Assembly: GCA_014529385.2 (NCBI GenBank)
Contig: CM043959.1
Coordinates: forward strand, 436,001-496,000
Source: Adiantum capillus-veneris
Lineage: Eukaryota; Streptophyta; Polypodiopsida; Polypodiales; Pteridaceae
Direction of reading: 5' to 3'
Length of the DNA: 60,000 bases
Position numbers and translations under genes: made by a program. The notes beneath the pieces were generated by a model. That model had not been told where the DNA came from. It was given only the letters and a program-made list of their open reading frames with translations, and made no database searches. Positions 46,754 to 57,715 of this stretch are shown one piece after another. The stretch's first letter is position 1, and each line of letters starts with the position of its first letter.

Positions 46754-47540
46754 GTGAGTGATATCCATAACCAAAAATCTAACATTACATTTGGGCAATT
46801 AATAGCATTAAATCCCAAGTTGAGGAGACAATGGTCTACCAATGTTATTACAAGGCTTCCACGGGTTCGAGGCAGCGTGCATGCAGTACAAAATTTTGCT
46901 CTAAGAGTAGAGAATCAAGTGGATGTGCTTCCTATTGTTGATGTCTTGATTGAAAAGAAGGTGCAGGTGCAGCCATACATTGAGGGCGGGGAATAAGTTT
47001 GCGTGCTAGTGGAGGCCACTATGAAGGACATTGGTATCAAGTATGTGGTCAAGTCCAATGTGCAAATGAGGATGGCCAACCATGCCAAGGCACGATGTTT
47101 GGGAGTGGCTCATAATGTGAAGGTAAAGGTGATGCGAATTGAATGCCTCATTGATTTTTTTGTGATGAAAGAAGGTGAGAATGCTTATCCTATCATTTTG
47201 GGGAGGCCATGGCTATATGCAATTGAGGCTAAGTAGGATTGAGAAAGGAGTGTTTTCACTCTGTCAGACAAAGAGAATGGTAGGCAGGTGATGCTTGATT
47301 TGAAGACAAGAGAAAACTATTTTCATCCAGTGGCTGGAGGTGATAAAGAAGATTCGAGCACCAGATATGAGTACGAGTCAGATTCAACCTCTGATGAAGG
47401 CTCTACCATTACAAAGGAGGAAGAGAGTGATGAAGACATGTTGAAGGTTGATATGGATATGTTTGGAGTCACCATAGACTCCCCCAGTCCCAATGAAGGT
47501 ATGGAATCTTTGGTTTGTGGTGTGGATGCAGTATAAGTAG
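46754..47540 (+). pseudogene. Tat-like protease region (copy C, plus strand)
   Basis: LNPKLRRQWSTNVITRL begins a segment leading to YIEGGE, which aligns with YIDGGA of copy A; the catalytic Asp is thus replaced by Glu. Then come VEATMKDIGIKYVVKSN, RMANHAKARCLGV and NAYPIILGRPWLYAIEAK (ends 47236). An acidic tail (DSTSDEGSTITKEEESDEDM) follows in 47288-47536. A stop after the active site (46994-46996) and one after AIEAK break the frame. Confidence 0.75.
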
Positions 47541-47719
47541 ATGGTATGTTGGGTGAAGATTTGACCAAGCAGGAGAAGAAGGGTTATGTGAGCTATGGGA
47601 GTCATATCCCAACTTATTTGCTACAAAGTAAAACGACCTACAGGAGCCAAAGGGGTGGAGAATCAGATTTTGCTCAAGAAAAAATACAAGAAAAGGGCAC
47701 AAAACCTGTGAAGGTTGGG

Positions 47720-48012
47720 GGAGATTGAAATGGAGGCTTTGTGGTAGGTAATCAATAAGCTGCTCAAAGCAAGTAATATTTATCCGGTGCCAGAGTCTGA
47801 GTGGGTTTCTCCATTTTTCATTACACTAAAGAAGAACATGAAGTGGAGAGTGTGTTTGGATTTCATTGAATGTTTCTACAGAGTGGAACCATTATCCCTT
47901 TCCATTTCAAGATGAAATTCCAAGTTGCAAGGCATGAGAAGTATTCGATTGTGAATGGCTTCTCAGGTACTTCCAAATTGGCATTACTTTGGAGGACCAA
48001 TTGAAGACTAGC
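47720..48012 (+). pseudogene. RT N-terminal part (copy C, plus strand), ends in mid-domain
   Basis: ASNIYPVPESEWVSPFFITL, KKNMKWRVCLDF, YPFPFQDEI and GYFQIGITLEDQLKT are the first RT blocks of the same family as copy A. The homology stops after LKT at 48012. The next residues expected in RT occur on the opposite strand at 45845, so this piece and copy B make up complementary parts of one RT. Frame breaks are present. Confidence 0.75.
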
Positions 48013-49149
48013 CCTCTCTTTCTTGAGACACCCCCCATATGTCCACGGATTTGCTCTTAACCCTTGATTTCCCTCTACTTGCCTCACATGCGGGTTTTTT
48101 ATGTGACAATCCCCAATGAGCTGCACCCTCACGACCCTCCAAAAACACCATAAAACTCAAAGAATTTTTTTCGGTGCCTCTTTGGAACTAGCATATCTCC
48201 TTGCTTGGTGATCCAATGAGCAATGCAGAAAATCCTTGTTGGAAATTTGTATCCCGGACTTTGACTCCAGACACCTCACATTTTTACTCTTATGTGATTT
48301 CGAATTAAAAGCCCCAAAAATGCCAAAAATCATTTAATCATCCAGTACCGCTGCAAGCTACCATTCTTAGTTGGGCATATCCTGACACTCAGGACCCGAT
48401 TGAGGAGCCCTCACTTCTGGATAACTCCATACGCTTCACATCAACTCTCCAATGTTGGCAAGCTTGAAAAAACACTTGATGGCACACTTACCAAGGCGAC
48501 CAAAATGGAGCAGAGCTGACCTTCACATAAATTCATTTGTCCATATCTTGACCGTTTGAACTATGATTGCCAATCTAAAAAAACCTACCGCTCCATAAAT
48601 TGAGTAATTTAGATCTATTAGTTCACCCATGCTCTGACCACGCTGCTACACTCATTCAATCTGGTGAGAGTCTGCAAAGCACTCTTTTCTTCACATTGTC
48701 AAAACTTGAGCTATATACCTCCGATTGACATGTTGTTTCAACCAACCCATAGGGCACTTTGAAGATCACCCTTTGCACTTTAATTCAGCACTATGAAACC
48801 TGTGATCAACCACCTTTGAAAGGCACTTAAGAATATGGGCCCGAATAACCCCAACAACCATGCACATCTGGATCCACATATGTGACCTTGACCTTCATAC
48901 CTACTTTAATTTCCTGGCATAGACTTGTAGATATCCATAGCCCCGCTTTTCCCATTTTCTAGCATGGACTTGTAGATATCCATAGCCCCGCTTTTCCCAT
49001 TTTCTAGCATGGACTCACTTCAGTTGCACCACCGTCCACATCTCTTCTCTGACACTTGATCTCCAAGATCAATATATCCAGCATCACCCAAACCTCCTTC
49101 TACCTTCAACCACGAGCAATCAGCATGCTCCTCACTGTGGGCACTAGAA
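48013..49149 (-). mobile_element. Diverged LTR/leader sequence of a related gypsy family
   Basis: Segments such as TGGGCATATCCTGACACTCA and CATATCTCCTTGCTTGGTGA follow the same pattern and order as the U3 part of the copy A LTR, but are strongly diverged. From about 48917 the sequence reads as a 5' leader on the minus strand (GAGCATGCTGATTGCTC is similar to copy A's leader), reaching an LTR edge near 49150. No ORF of interest. Confidence 0.5.
48921..49010. repeat. 45-bp tandem duplication
   Basis: Two copies of a 45-bp unit beginning (A/G)GACTTGTAGATATCCATAG at 48921 and 48966, nearly identical. Confidence 0.9.
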
Positions 49150-50491
<1,342 letters not shown>

Positions 50492-51639
50492 TGTCGTGCC
50501 GCTCCGCTCCCATGACAAGAAAACGAGCAAAGGAATGCTGATCAAGAGTATTTGAATGCTGCATGGTTAATCAACAGTTATAAGGGCTTGCTAACAAGCC
50601 AATTTTAAGCTGAAAGTGTGCCAGATGGAGCTCTAAGGATCAGAAGATGTCTTGATAATTCTAAACAGTGAGTATTCTTGAAGTGGTCATAGCTAGGATT
50701 TTATTAATCTGAGTTGAAGTACTCAAAAATCTCTACATGCCTGTCTTTACGGCTCGTCAATCGGAGCTACCGGTAAGAAGTTATGACAGTTTTAAGTTGA
50801 GTTAGTAGCAGATCTGTACCGGATTGAGCACCTGCTGATAAAAGGTCCAACATGATAGGAATGCATGAACCCAAAGTGCTAACTTTCAGGAGCATGTCAG
50901 TCTTTTCAGTTTGTCAATCGGGGTTTCAGTTGGCAAGATATGGCCAATTTAAGTATCGCCGGGGGCCGGGTTCGAACTGCCCTGGCCGGCTCGATCGAAG
51001 TGCTATTTGGGAATTTTTTACATTGACCAAGTTTTGGGACGTCATGCAGCAATGGTTTGGTTGATATGTTGAGCCTGACAATAATTATTTACTGGAGTTT
51101 GCTTATAGCGGGAAATTTCCAACACATTTATGGCTTAAGCATATACAAAGTCGAGGGTTTTTTGTCAAAAGTAATCACCTACACTTGCATCTTAATGGCT
51201 TGCGGCAAGGTCTGCAACACTAAAATGAGCAATAAAATTCATGATGATATTGTCATTAAAAACCAGATTTCGTGCTAGGCACTGCTTTGGCCGGAATGTA
51301 TACGAAATGTTGTGCTTAACAATGCCTTTGCCAATTTGTATGCCAAATGTGGTGCCCAACAAGGGCATAAAACCCTCCACCGAAGAGGGTACAAGGCTAA
51401 AAATGGCCGCCCAATGCAAAGAGGAGAAGGGCCGCCCAAGGACTGAAGGGTTAGCCCCCCGTTTCAAAAAGGAGTTTTTTTTTAGTGTGTATGGCAGCAA
51501 AATAAAGAAGGCCATGGCGTAGCAGCAGTGGAGAACGAATGGCTAAAAATAGAAATCTCATGCACACAAGAGGAACGACTTTGGGGACTCACTTCATCAT
51601 CTTGTGGTGGAGTTCCTCTCTCCGAAGGGGGAAGCCAAG

Positions 51640-52155
51640 GCCTATGTAAGCTCTCTTAACCTACTCTAAGACAAGTTTTGATTGGGAAGCTCTCGAAGCC
51701 ATAAACAAAATCTCTCTAATGCCATACCTAAACCTCTCTAATCTCCTTAAGTAATCCTAATTTAAAGCTCTCAAGCCTGAGCTCTGTAATCGGAAGCTTA
51801 AGCAATTGAAGCCATCCTGATCTAAAGCTCTCGATTTTAAGCTCGCTAATCAAAGTTTTCCCAAGCTCTCTAAGACAAGCTTCTGGAACCTCAAGCCACA
51901 AGCCATCATAATCCTAATCTCGCTATCATAAGCCATCAAAACCTTAACCGGATAATCTTAAGATCTCTAGAACATAATCTCGGATCTCAGTAGCCATCAT
52001 TATCATGATCTCACTAATCTGAAGCCTAAGCTATCTAAGCCGCCTAAGCCCCAATCAAATCCGGAATTAAGCCATAAATCCTAGCCGAACCTTCTCGGAT
52101 CAACCAAGCCAAAGCTCTGGATATCATTAAGCCTTAATTAGCCATTCGAATCAAA
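51640..52155 (+). repeat. Cryptic repeat field (AAGCTCTCTAATC-like) in LTR
   Basis: About 500 bp made of degenerate short units such as AAGCTCTCTAATC, TAAGCCATCA and CTCTAAGACAAGC, strongly biased in composition. The 3' LTR has the same field at 59078-59590 with only a few base differences. Confidence 0.65.
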
Positions 52156-52834
52156 CCAAATGTGAGGTCCCCACCCCGCCGTTTCGAATGGTGGATCTGA
52201 TGGGGAACTCGGTGGCCACTAGATCTATTGCGGAAGCAAACAAAATGGTTCAGGGTTCGACTAGCGGACGATCTCTCATCACAAGGTGAGTCAAGTTCGA
52301 ACCTACTAGCAGGGAGATCTAGCTCCACCTCGCAGGGGAAGCGTACTTGAACTATCTAGCGATCCTAAGACCCACCTTCCAAGAGGAGAGAAACCCTGAG
52401 CGCCTTTTTTCCCATGTTTCAGAGGCACGTACACTCGAGATTTCACGGCTCTAGGGGCAATGAGTATTACTAATATCGAAGTAAGCACAATGGGGACAGA
52501 GAGTTCCCGACCAATCGGGACCACCCATCTCATAGGCATTGGCAACCTGAGCCAATCCCCCACTTTCCACCCCCACACTCACACTTCCTTGTGTGACCTA
52601 ATTACTACCACAAAGGTTGTTCAACATAAAGATTCCTTGTTTAATTCGGAATCACATTGTTCGTTAATACAACCCTTCAACCAGTATTGCAAACAGCACC
52701 AAGACAGAATTCTAGTAAAAATTCTACTCAAACTTATTCATAAAAGTTCCAATGTTCTGGAGGTACAACATCCCCCCTCCAGCGAGAGTTTACTCCTCCC
52801 GTTGTCGCCTAGCTTCCCATACAACTAGGTATGT

Positions 52835-52949
52835 CCACCGCATAGAAAGCACGTCATGGACACTCCCACCACATAGAAAGCAAGACGTGGGTTCCCACCG
52901 CATAGAAAGCAAGTTGTGGGTATCCACCGCATAGAAAGCAAGTCGTGGA
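52835..52949 (+). repeat. Four tandem copies of a 29-31 bp unit
   Basis: Units beginning CCACCGCATAGAAAGCAAG at 52835, 52866, 52895 and 52924, with small differences, within the inserted element. Confidence 0.9.
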
Positions 52950-53213
52950 TTCAAGAGCCCTTAACGAGGAACTCTGCCCCCTGTGATCAGTAGGGGGGTC
53001 AGGACTGATTCAACATTGGAAATAAAATGAACATGTCGAGCTAAATTGTCCCTAGCAGACATTCTTTCCTAATTGCAACCAGCATACCCATCAATCATTT
53101 CCTTCCTACTTTAGAACTTAATGTACAATGAATTCAATGCCGAGGTTTCCGTCGGATTTCTCCAACATGTTTGGGGATATTTTCATTCCTAACTAAACGT
53201 GTGCAATGTTAAA

Positions 53214-53384
53214 TTAAACAACTTGAATGAAATTATGATCTACCTCTTCCATTTCTTCGTCGATGGCCCGTGAGATGGCCGGTATTTGTTCCTCCATGGG
53301 AGCTTTTCCCTTTCCGTTCACCTTGCTCGTTCCTGCCTTGTGGTTGTGGGCTCCACCAAAGCGAGTCCTCTTAACCGGGGCCAT
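53214..53384 (-). CDS. Small 56-aa ORF in the inserted element
   Basis: A minus-strand frame from ATG 53384 to TAA 53214. It begins MAPVKRTRFGGAHNHK, then a basic GTSKVNGKGKAP, then an acidic helix-like EEQIPAISRAIDEEMEEVDH. The ATG is preceded by an A-rich context (GTTTAAAATGG), favourable for translation. Not recognised. It could be the first exon of a gag-type protein or chance within an LTR. Confidence 0.35.
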   Translation of the reverse strand: MAPVKRTRFGGAHNHKAGTSKVNGKGKAPMEEQIPAISRAIDEEMEEVDHNFIQVV

Positions 53385-54194
53385 TTTAAACTCACTACTT
53401 TAAATAATTAACTTGGGAAAAAGATCTAATGTCCGTAAGCGTCATAACAAGCCAAATGATAGATTAGCAACATCAAACAATGCCTGCTACATGAGAGGTT
53501 TAGATTTTTCCATATAGCAATCATTATGGATGACACATAATCCTATGGGAACCGGCTCTGAAGATAATTACTCGCCTTACATGATTAAGAATAATAGGAT
53601 TTCACTAATGGAATTACCAGAGAGATGAATTAAGCACGATTAATCTCTTTCCTAGCAATTAGAGGGTGCAGAATCACCGCATGCATAGGTGTGAGAAAAA
53701 CCACCTCTTAGAGACTTAATGACAGATTAATCTTACCTTAATTATATCTTAATGCATAACAGAGATGGATCTAAATCAGCTACAATATTAATGCGTGATA
53801 GAAAGAGTGATTCTCATCAATCTACACAATTACCAGCTTACCGATTAATTTCTATGCTACCTAGAGAGAGAAAATTCTAATAATCGTGCTCTAATCATTT
53901 ATTAAGAGTGATGAATGGCTGATACTTCAGCTATGGGATGATGATTACATAATAGAATATGGTTAAGGAGAATTTAGAGAGTAATTATAGAGAATTACGA
54001 CTAGGAATAAGCATAATAGACGAGAAATTTAGATGGTAATGAAAAAGGATTTGCAGAAAGCATTAATTAAACCGTGGTTACCGTTATTAAGGGCTGATAA
54101 ACCTCTCGATTCTCTGATCTAATCGAGCTTCTTGAGGCGAGAATTCGACAGCACCTCCCTCCTGGCTTCTCCTTCAAAAGGTGTGTGTTCCGGC

Positions 54195-54276
54195 AGCACC
54201 TTCCCAGAGTGTGTGTAGGTGTGTGTGTGTGCACTGTGTGTGTGTGAGCATATGTGTGTGTGTGTGTGTGTGTGTG
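54195..54276 (+). repeat. GT-rich microsatellite, interrupted
   Basis: GT tracts broken by AGGTG, CACTG and GAGCATAT, just downstream of the minus-strand TATA-like site. Confidence 0.9.
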
Positions 54277-55367
54277 CAGGTCTTTAAATAGGCTCCTACA
54301 AGCTGAAAATCGATTTGTGCTGCTATAAGCATCTGAGTGAGCACTCAGTCTCTGCATTGGCAAGTTCAGTTCCCCTACCCACCAAGTGTCAGGTTGGCTT
54401 GGTTAACTGACTCTAAGACTTAGTTACTGGCTTGGAAACTCTCCCAGGACTCCCACAAAGCAAGAGGGTGCCCCCTAGCTGCTAAAGCTGATCTGGAGTG
54501 GGCTGGAACCTATTCCCACACAGTCCCGGGCCCCCGGTACCTCCCCGGACAATTTTGAGAAAATTTGATTCTAGGCTAAAACGGGTCATACGAGTCGGAT
54601 TTTGATGCCGAAAATTGCTATAGCAAGCTCTAACTAAGGCGTACTGGCCCGAGTACCTGCCATATTTAGCAGTCCTCGGGGTCTGAAAATGCATTTTTTT
54701 GAAATTCGGGGTACGGGTGCAGTTTTTCGAGACGATCAAAACTGGGCGGGACGGGTGACCAAAAACTTACTATTTTTGGAATTTTTTTACAAAAAATATT
54801 TTAATTCACATTTCGGAGCTTTAAAACATTCTAAACATCATGGCACTGATAGAATCTGGAAAACTACTAAAAATAGTAACTTATTCCATTATATTCAGTT
54901 CATGGTACAAGGGTGCTCTTTTTGATCGGGGTCAGAGACCTTACACCAAACTTAAGGCGGATCACGATAAACCCATTCAAATAAGAGATTTAAGCCATAA
55001 ACCTGAAGCCAAATCAGGCAGGCATTGGAAGACGGAAGTTCCTATGCCTTAACAGGAAGAAGAATCTCCTGTGCTGAAAGGATTAGAAGGCAGAATTAAG
55101 CAAGTCATTATCACTTTTCTTGATTAGCACCTGGATTGAGCCAGGTTTCAACTTGTAAGGAGCATTAAGCCTCCATTAGTGATTAATTAATGTTGATTAC
55201 GATGGCTTAACTGGAATTAAGAGTACCGTTTGTTTGGAGCTCTGTCTTGTTATTTGGAGCTCTGTCTTGTTAATTGAGCTGCTGCATCTCTTTTCCCCAC
55301 ACCTCTCAAAGCGAGGGGCCCGGTGCCTTCCTAGCTCACCTTTTGCACAATTATTCCCCGACACTCT

Positions 55368-55385
55368 TGGTGAACCCGACGCGAA
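55368..55385 (+). promoter_or_regulatory. Primer-binding site, tRNA-Trp
   Basis: TGGTGAACCCGACGCGAA matches the complement of the plant tRNA-Trp 3' end (CACGTCGGGTTCACCA) over 14 straight bases, with one mismatch, then more matches. It lies four bases after the LTR end. Confidence 0.82.
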
Positions 55386-55408
55386 ACGAGCCGGGGTGGG
55401 AGGTCAGG

Positions 55409-56576
55409 ATGGAGATTCCAGCAGAATTGAAGCAGTTTATTGAAGATTACAATCTGAATAGATTTGATAAAAATCTAGCAACAACAGATCTGCTAAAAAT
55501 GTTGGGCTTAGTTCAGAGGTGTTTGCACGAAGTAAAAGTTATGAAGATGAAAGAGCAGATTGATGCTGCAGTGGAGATGGCACTTGATGCTGTACATGAA
55601 CAGTGTGGGATTTTTCAAGGTCATGATCCAGATGGACTCCTTGCATGCTATCAAGCGGAGATGAAGAGCTGAGGAATTCCAGAAGATCGGATGATTTTGA
55701 CCTTTGAAGAAGTTGTAACCTCTGAGTTTAAAGACAAGGTTCGAGAACTAGCAGAGACATACCCCACACAGTGGGATTATTTTGCAGAAGGGTTTGTTCA
55801 TGAAAGCTCAAAAATTATCGAGTTAACCATGAAGGAGATTAATGATCGAGCCCATATTATTTTCTATAAAGAAGAAGGGGATCATATGCAGTTTCTTAAT
55901 TATGACCAATTTTGGGACCATATTTCTGCAAGAAGTAAAGCCAAGGCAAATATAGCTTTGGAAGAAGCAGATTCAACTTCAAAGGACCATATTTAGAGCA
56001 ACCAAGCAGAGGTACATGATGAATCTACTGTTGAAACACAAATGTATGAATTTTTTTCGAAGATTTCTCGCATGGAAGTTACTTCGAACAATGGTTCTAG
56101 TGAAGAACTAGACTGTACACCAAAATTTTTTAAGGCTACTGACCTTGGCATGGGATGCTCTCAACAAGTTTATCAAGAAGATAGGCTTCTAATGGTTATA
56201 TCGACACTATAGCCGAGCAGGGCAACAGAGTTATTACAGATGATTGCAGAAACAAATCTATTATACATGAGATAGATGATGAAGTGGCCGAGACTGTGAA
56301 CCTAGCACAGGATGTACCTGATAATGCCAGTGAGCTTATGGTTATTTCTGGAAATATGTTTGTTGAATCTCTTATCACAGAAGGATATTTTATAATTGAA
56401 GAGTTTTTGACCGAATCTGAAGGAGAACATCTATGCTTATATACGGGTTGCAAGAGGAGCCAACTCCTATAGCTTTGTTGAATGATGAGACTTCCAAAGG
56501 TGATTTTCCCACGGATGTTCTGGATGAATATTTTGAGGACAAAGCTATTATTCATTATCAACCTCAAGAGCCGTAA
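55409..56576 (+). pseudogene. Decayed ~390-codon ORF of unknown family in tRNA-Trp element
   Basis: The ORF opens at ATG 55409 (MEIPAELKQFIEDYNLNRF), 41 bp after the PBS start. The frame runs through an in-frame TGA (55670-55672) and TAG (55994-55996) with protein-like sequence on both sides (for example FEEVVTSEFKDKVRELAETY and IELTMKEINDRAHIIFYKEE). It then shifts frame near 56190 (NGYIDTIAEQGNRVITDD) and again near 56460, ending PIALLNDETSKGDF...PQEP at 56574-56576. It is acidic, mostly helix-like, and has no zinc knuckle, protease, RT or integrase motif. By position it replaces gag. It may be a highly diverged Gag or a captured host gene; I do not recognise it. Confidence 0.6.
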
Positions 56577-57702
56577 AAATCTCTCTGATGATACAGGTCC
56601 AGAAAGTCCTAAGATTTTTTGTGATGGCTATGACGCTAGAGGGGGTGATGATGCTAAATAATCCCTGATACTATATAAATTGCACATGATTTTTCATTTT
56701 CTTGGACAATGTGCCAAATGTGGCTGAATTTGGATATTATTCCTAATTCCTATGTCAGTGATGTCCTGGCTACCAGTTAAAGGGAGTCAGAATTCTTTGA
56801 TTCTTGCTGGTAACGACCTTAAGTTACCAAAAGTTTATGAGATGTTGCTGTTGCACTATGCTTCAGGTGAAGCTCTAGTATATTGCGGAGGCTATCAATG
56901 CTATGTGATTTTAATGGTATTTGATCCAGGTGATTCGAAAGATCTTCAAAAGCACATACACTATGGATGGGTATTTTTGGGTCTACATGGTGGTTTCTTT
57001 CCGCTAGATCCTGGCATAGCATATTTGGAGCAGAAATTTTGAAGTTGATTGATTCAGATTGTGTGTGCTTATGTGGATATTATGCTGCTCCACTATTGGG
57101 GCAATTTCTTATTATCCCATTTGATCCTGGGAGCTATTGAAGAGCAACTGGTAGCTTCAAAGACTTCATTTATTTTCCTGTGGGGGCAGGTTACTTGGAA
57201 GTAGATTTATTTTTGGATGTATGCTAAGACAATATGGTTATATGATCAATAAGCTTACATGGCTAGCTTCCAGTTGACATCTTGGACAATTGTTATAGTA
57301 TCTTCACATCTTTTGAGATGGTTCTGCTACCAGAACTTGAAGTAAAGGACTTGACGACCATTCCGTGTGCAGACATAGTAAGTCATACTTGAGCTTGACA
57401 GGGTTCCCTAAAGAGAGCTGATGGTCAAGCCGTGTGCATAAGTAATTGGAGCACTCGAGTCTGGCGGGGTTCACTAGACATAATTTCATAATTGCATGCT
57501 TTGGAGATACGACCACTACGGTTCAAAGATTTGTGATGGGATAGCTACCAGATAATTGAGCTAGACTATTGATGTTATGATTTACACCTTTTTGTTTTAC
57601 ATAGCTTTACCAATTACGTGAGCTTGATGACAAGTCGCTTAAGGTATTTATAGAAGATGCAGCTTGAAGACTGGTTGGCACAGACCGGAGGCTGTGCAGG
57701 TT
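56577..57702 (+). other. Remaining interior of tRNA-Trp element
   Basis: A 96-aa frame at 56752-57042 (with KGSQNSLILAGNDLKLPKVY and GYQCYVILMVFDPGD) is unrecognised; it is moderately hydrophobic and may be a remnant of a longer gene. The rest has short frames only, plus two related segments around 57350 and 57410 (GTGTGCAGACATAGTAAGT / GTGTGCATAAGTAATTGGA with similar flanks), and leads to the PPT. Confidence 0.4.
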
Positions 57703-57715
57703 CAGAGGGGGTGAA
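57703..57715 (+). promoter_or_regulatory. Polypurine tract of tRNA-Trp element
   Basis: CAGAGGGGGTGAA immediately before the 3' LTR start TGTCGTGCC. Confidence 0.75.

Larger units (their letters stand above)
52161..54945 (-). mobile_element. 2785-bp TG...CA insertion with CCAAA target duplication (probable solo LTR)
   Basis: It starts TGTGAGGTCCCC and ends GAGACCTTACA; the ends form an inverted TGTRAGGTC. CCAAA flanks both sides (52156-52160 and 54946-54950), and the uninterrupted site is present in the 3' LTR near 59593. No internal long terminal repeats or pol motifs were seen, so a solo LTR of another family is the simplest reading. A minus-strand TATA-like CTATTTAAAG near 54290, followed by transcribed-looking sequence, suggests minus orientation. 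Confidence 0.82.
50492..55363 (+). mobile_element. 5' LTR of tRNA-Trp element, split by an insertion
   Basis: TGTCGTGCC...CCCCGACA. LTR parts are 50492-52160 and 54946-55363; removing the 2785-bp insert and one target copy gives about 2082 bp. Compared with the 3' LTR it lacks 188 bp (58788-58975) and about 25 bp near 58655. It contains an 18-bp duplication, GGAGCTCTGTCTTGTTA, at 55236-55272. A possible TATA (GGGCATAAAACC) lies at 51362-51373. Confidence 0.85.

Noticed and set aside
52815-52950. CRISPR-like array of four 29-bp units
   Set aside because: Units are contiguous with no spacers, lie in a plant retroelement, and there are no cas genes. It is a simple tandem repeat.
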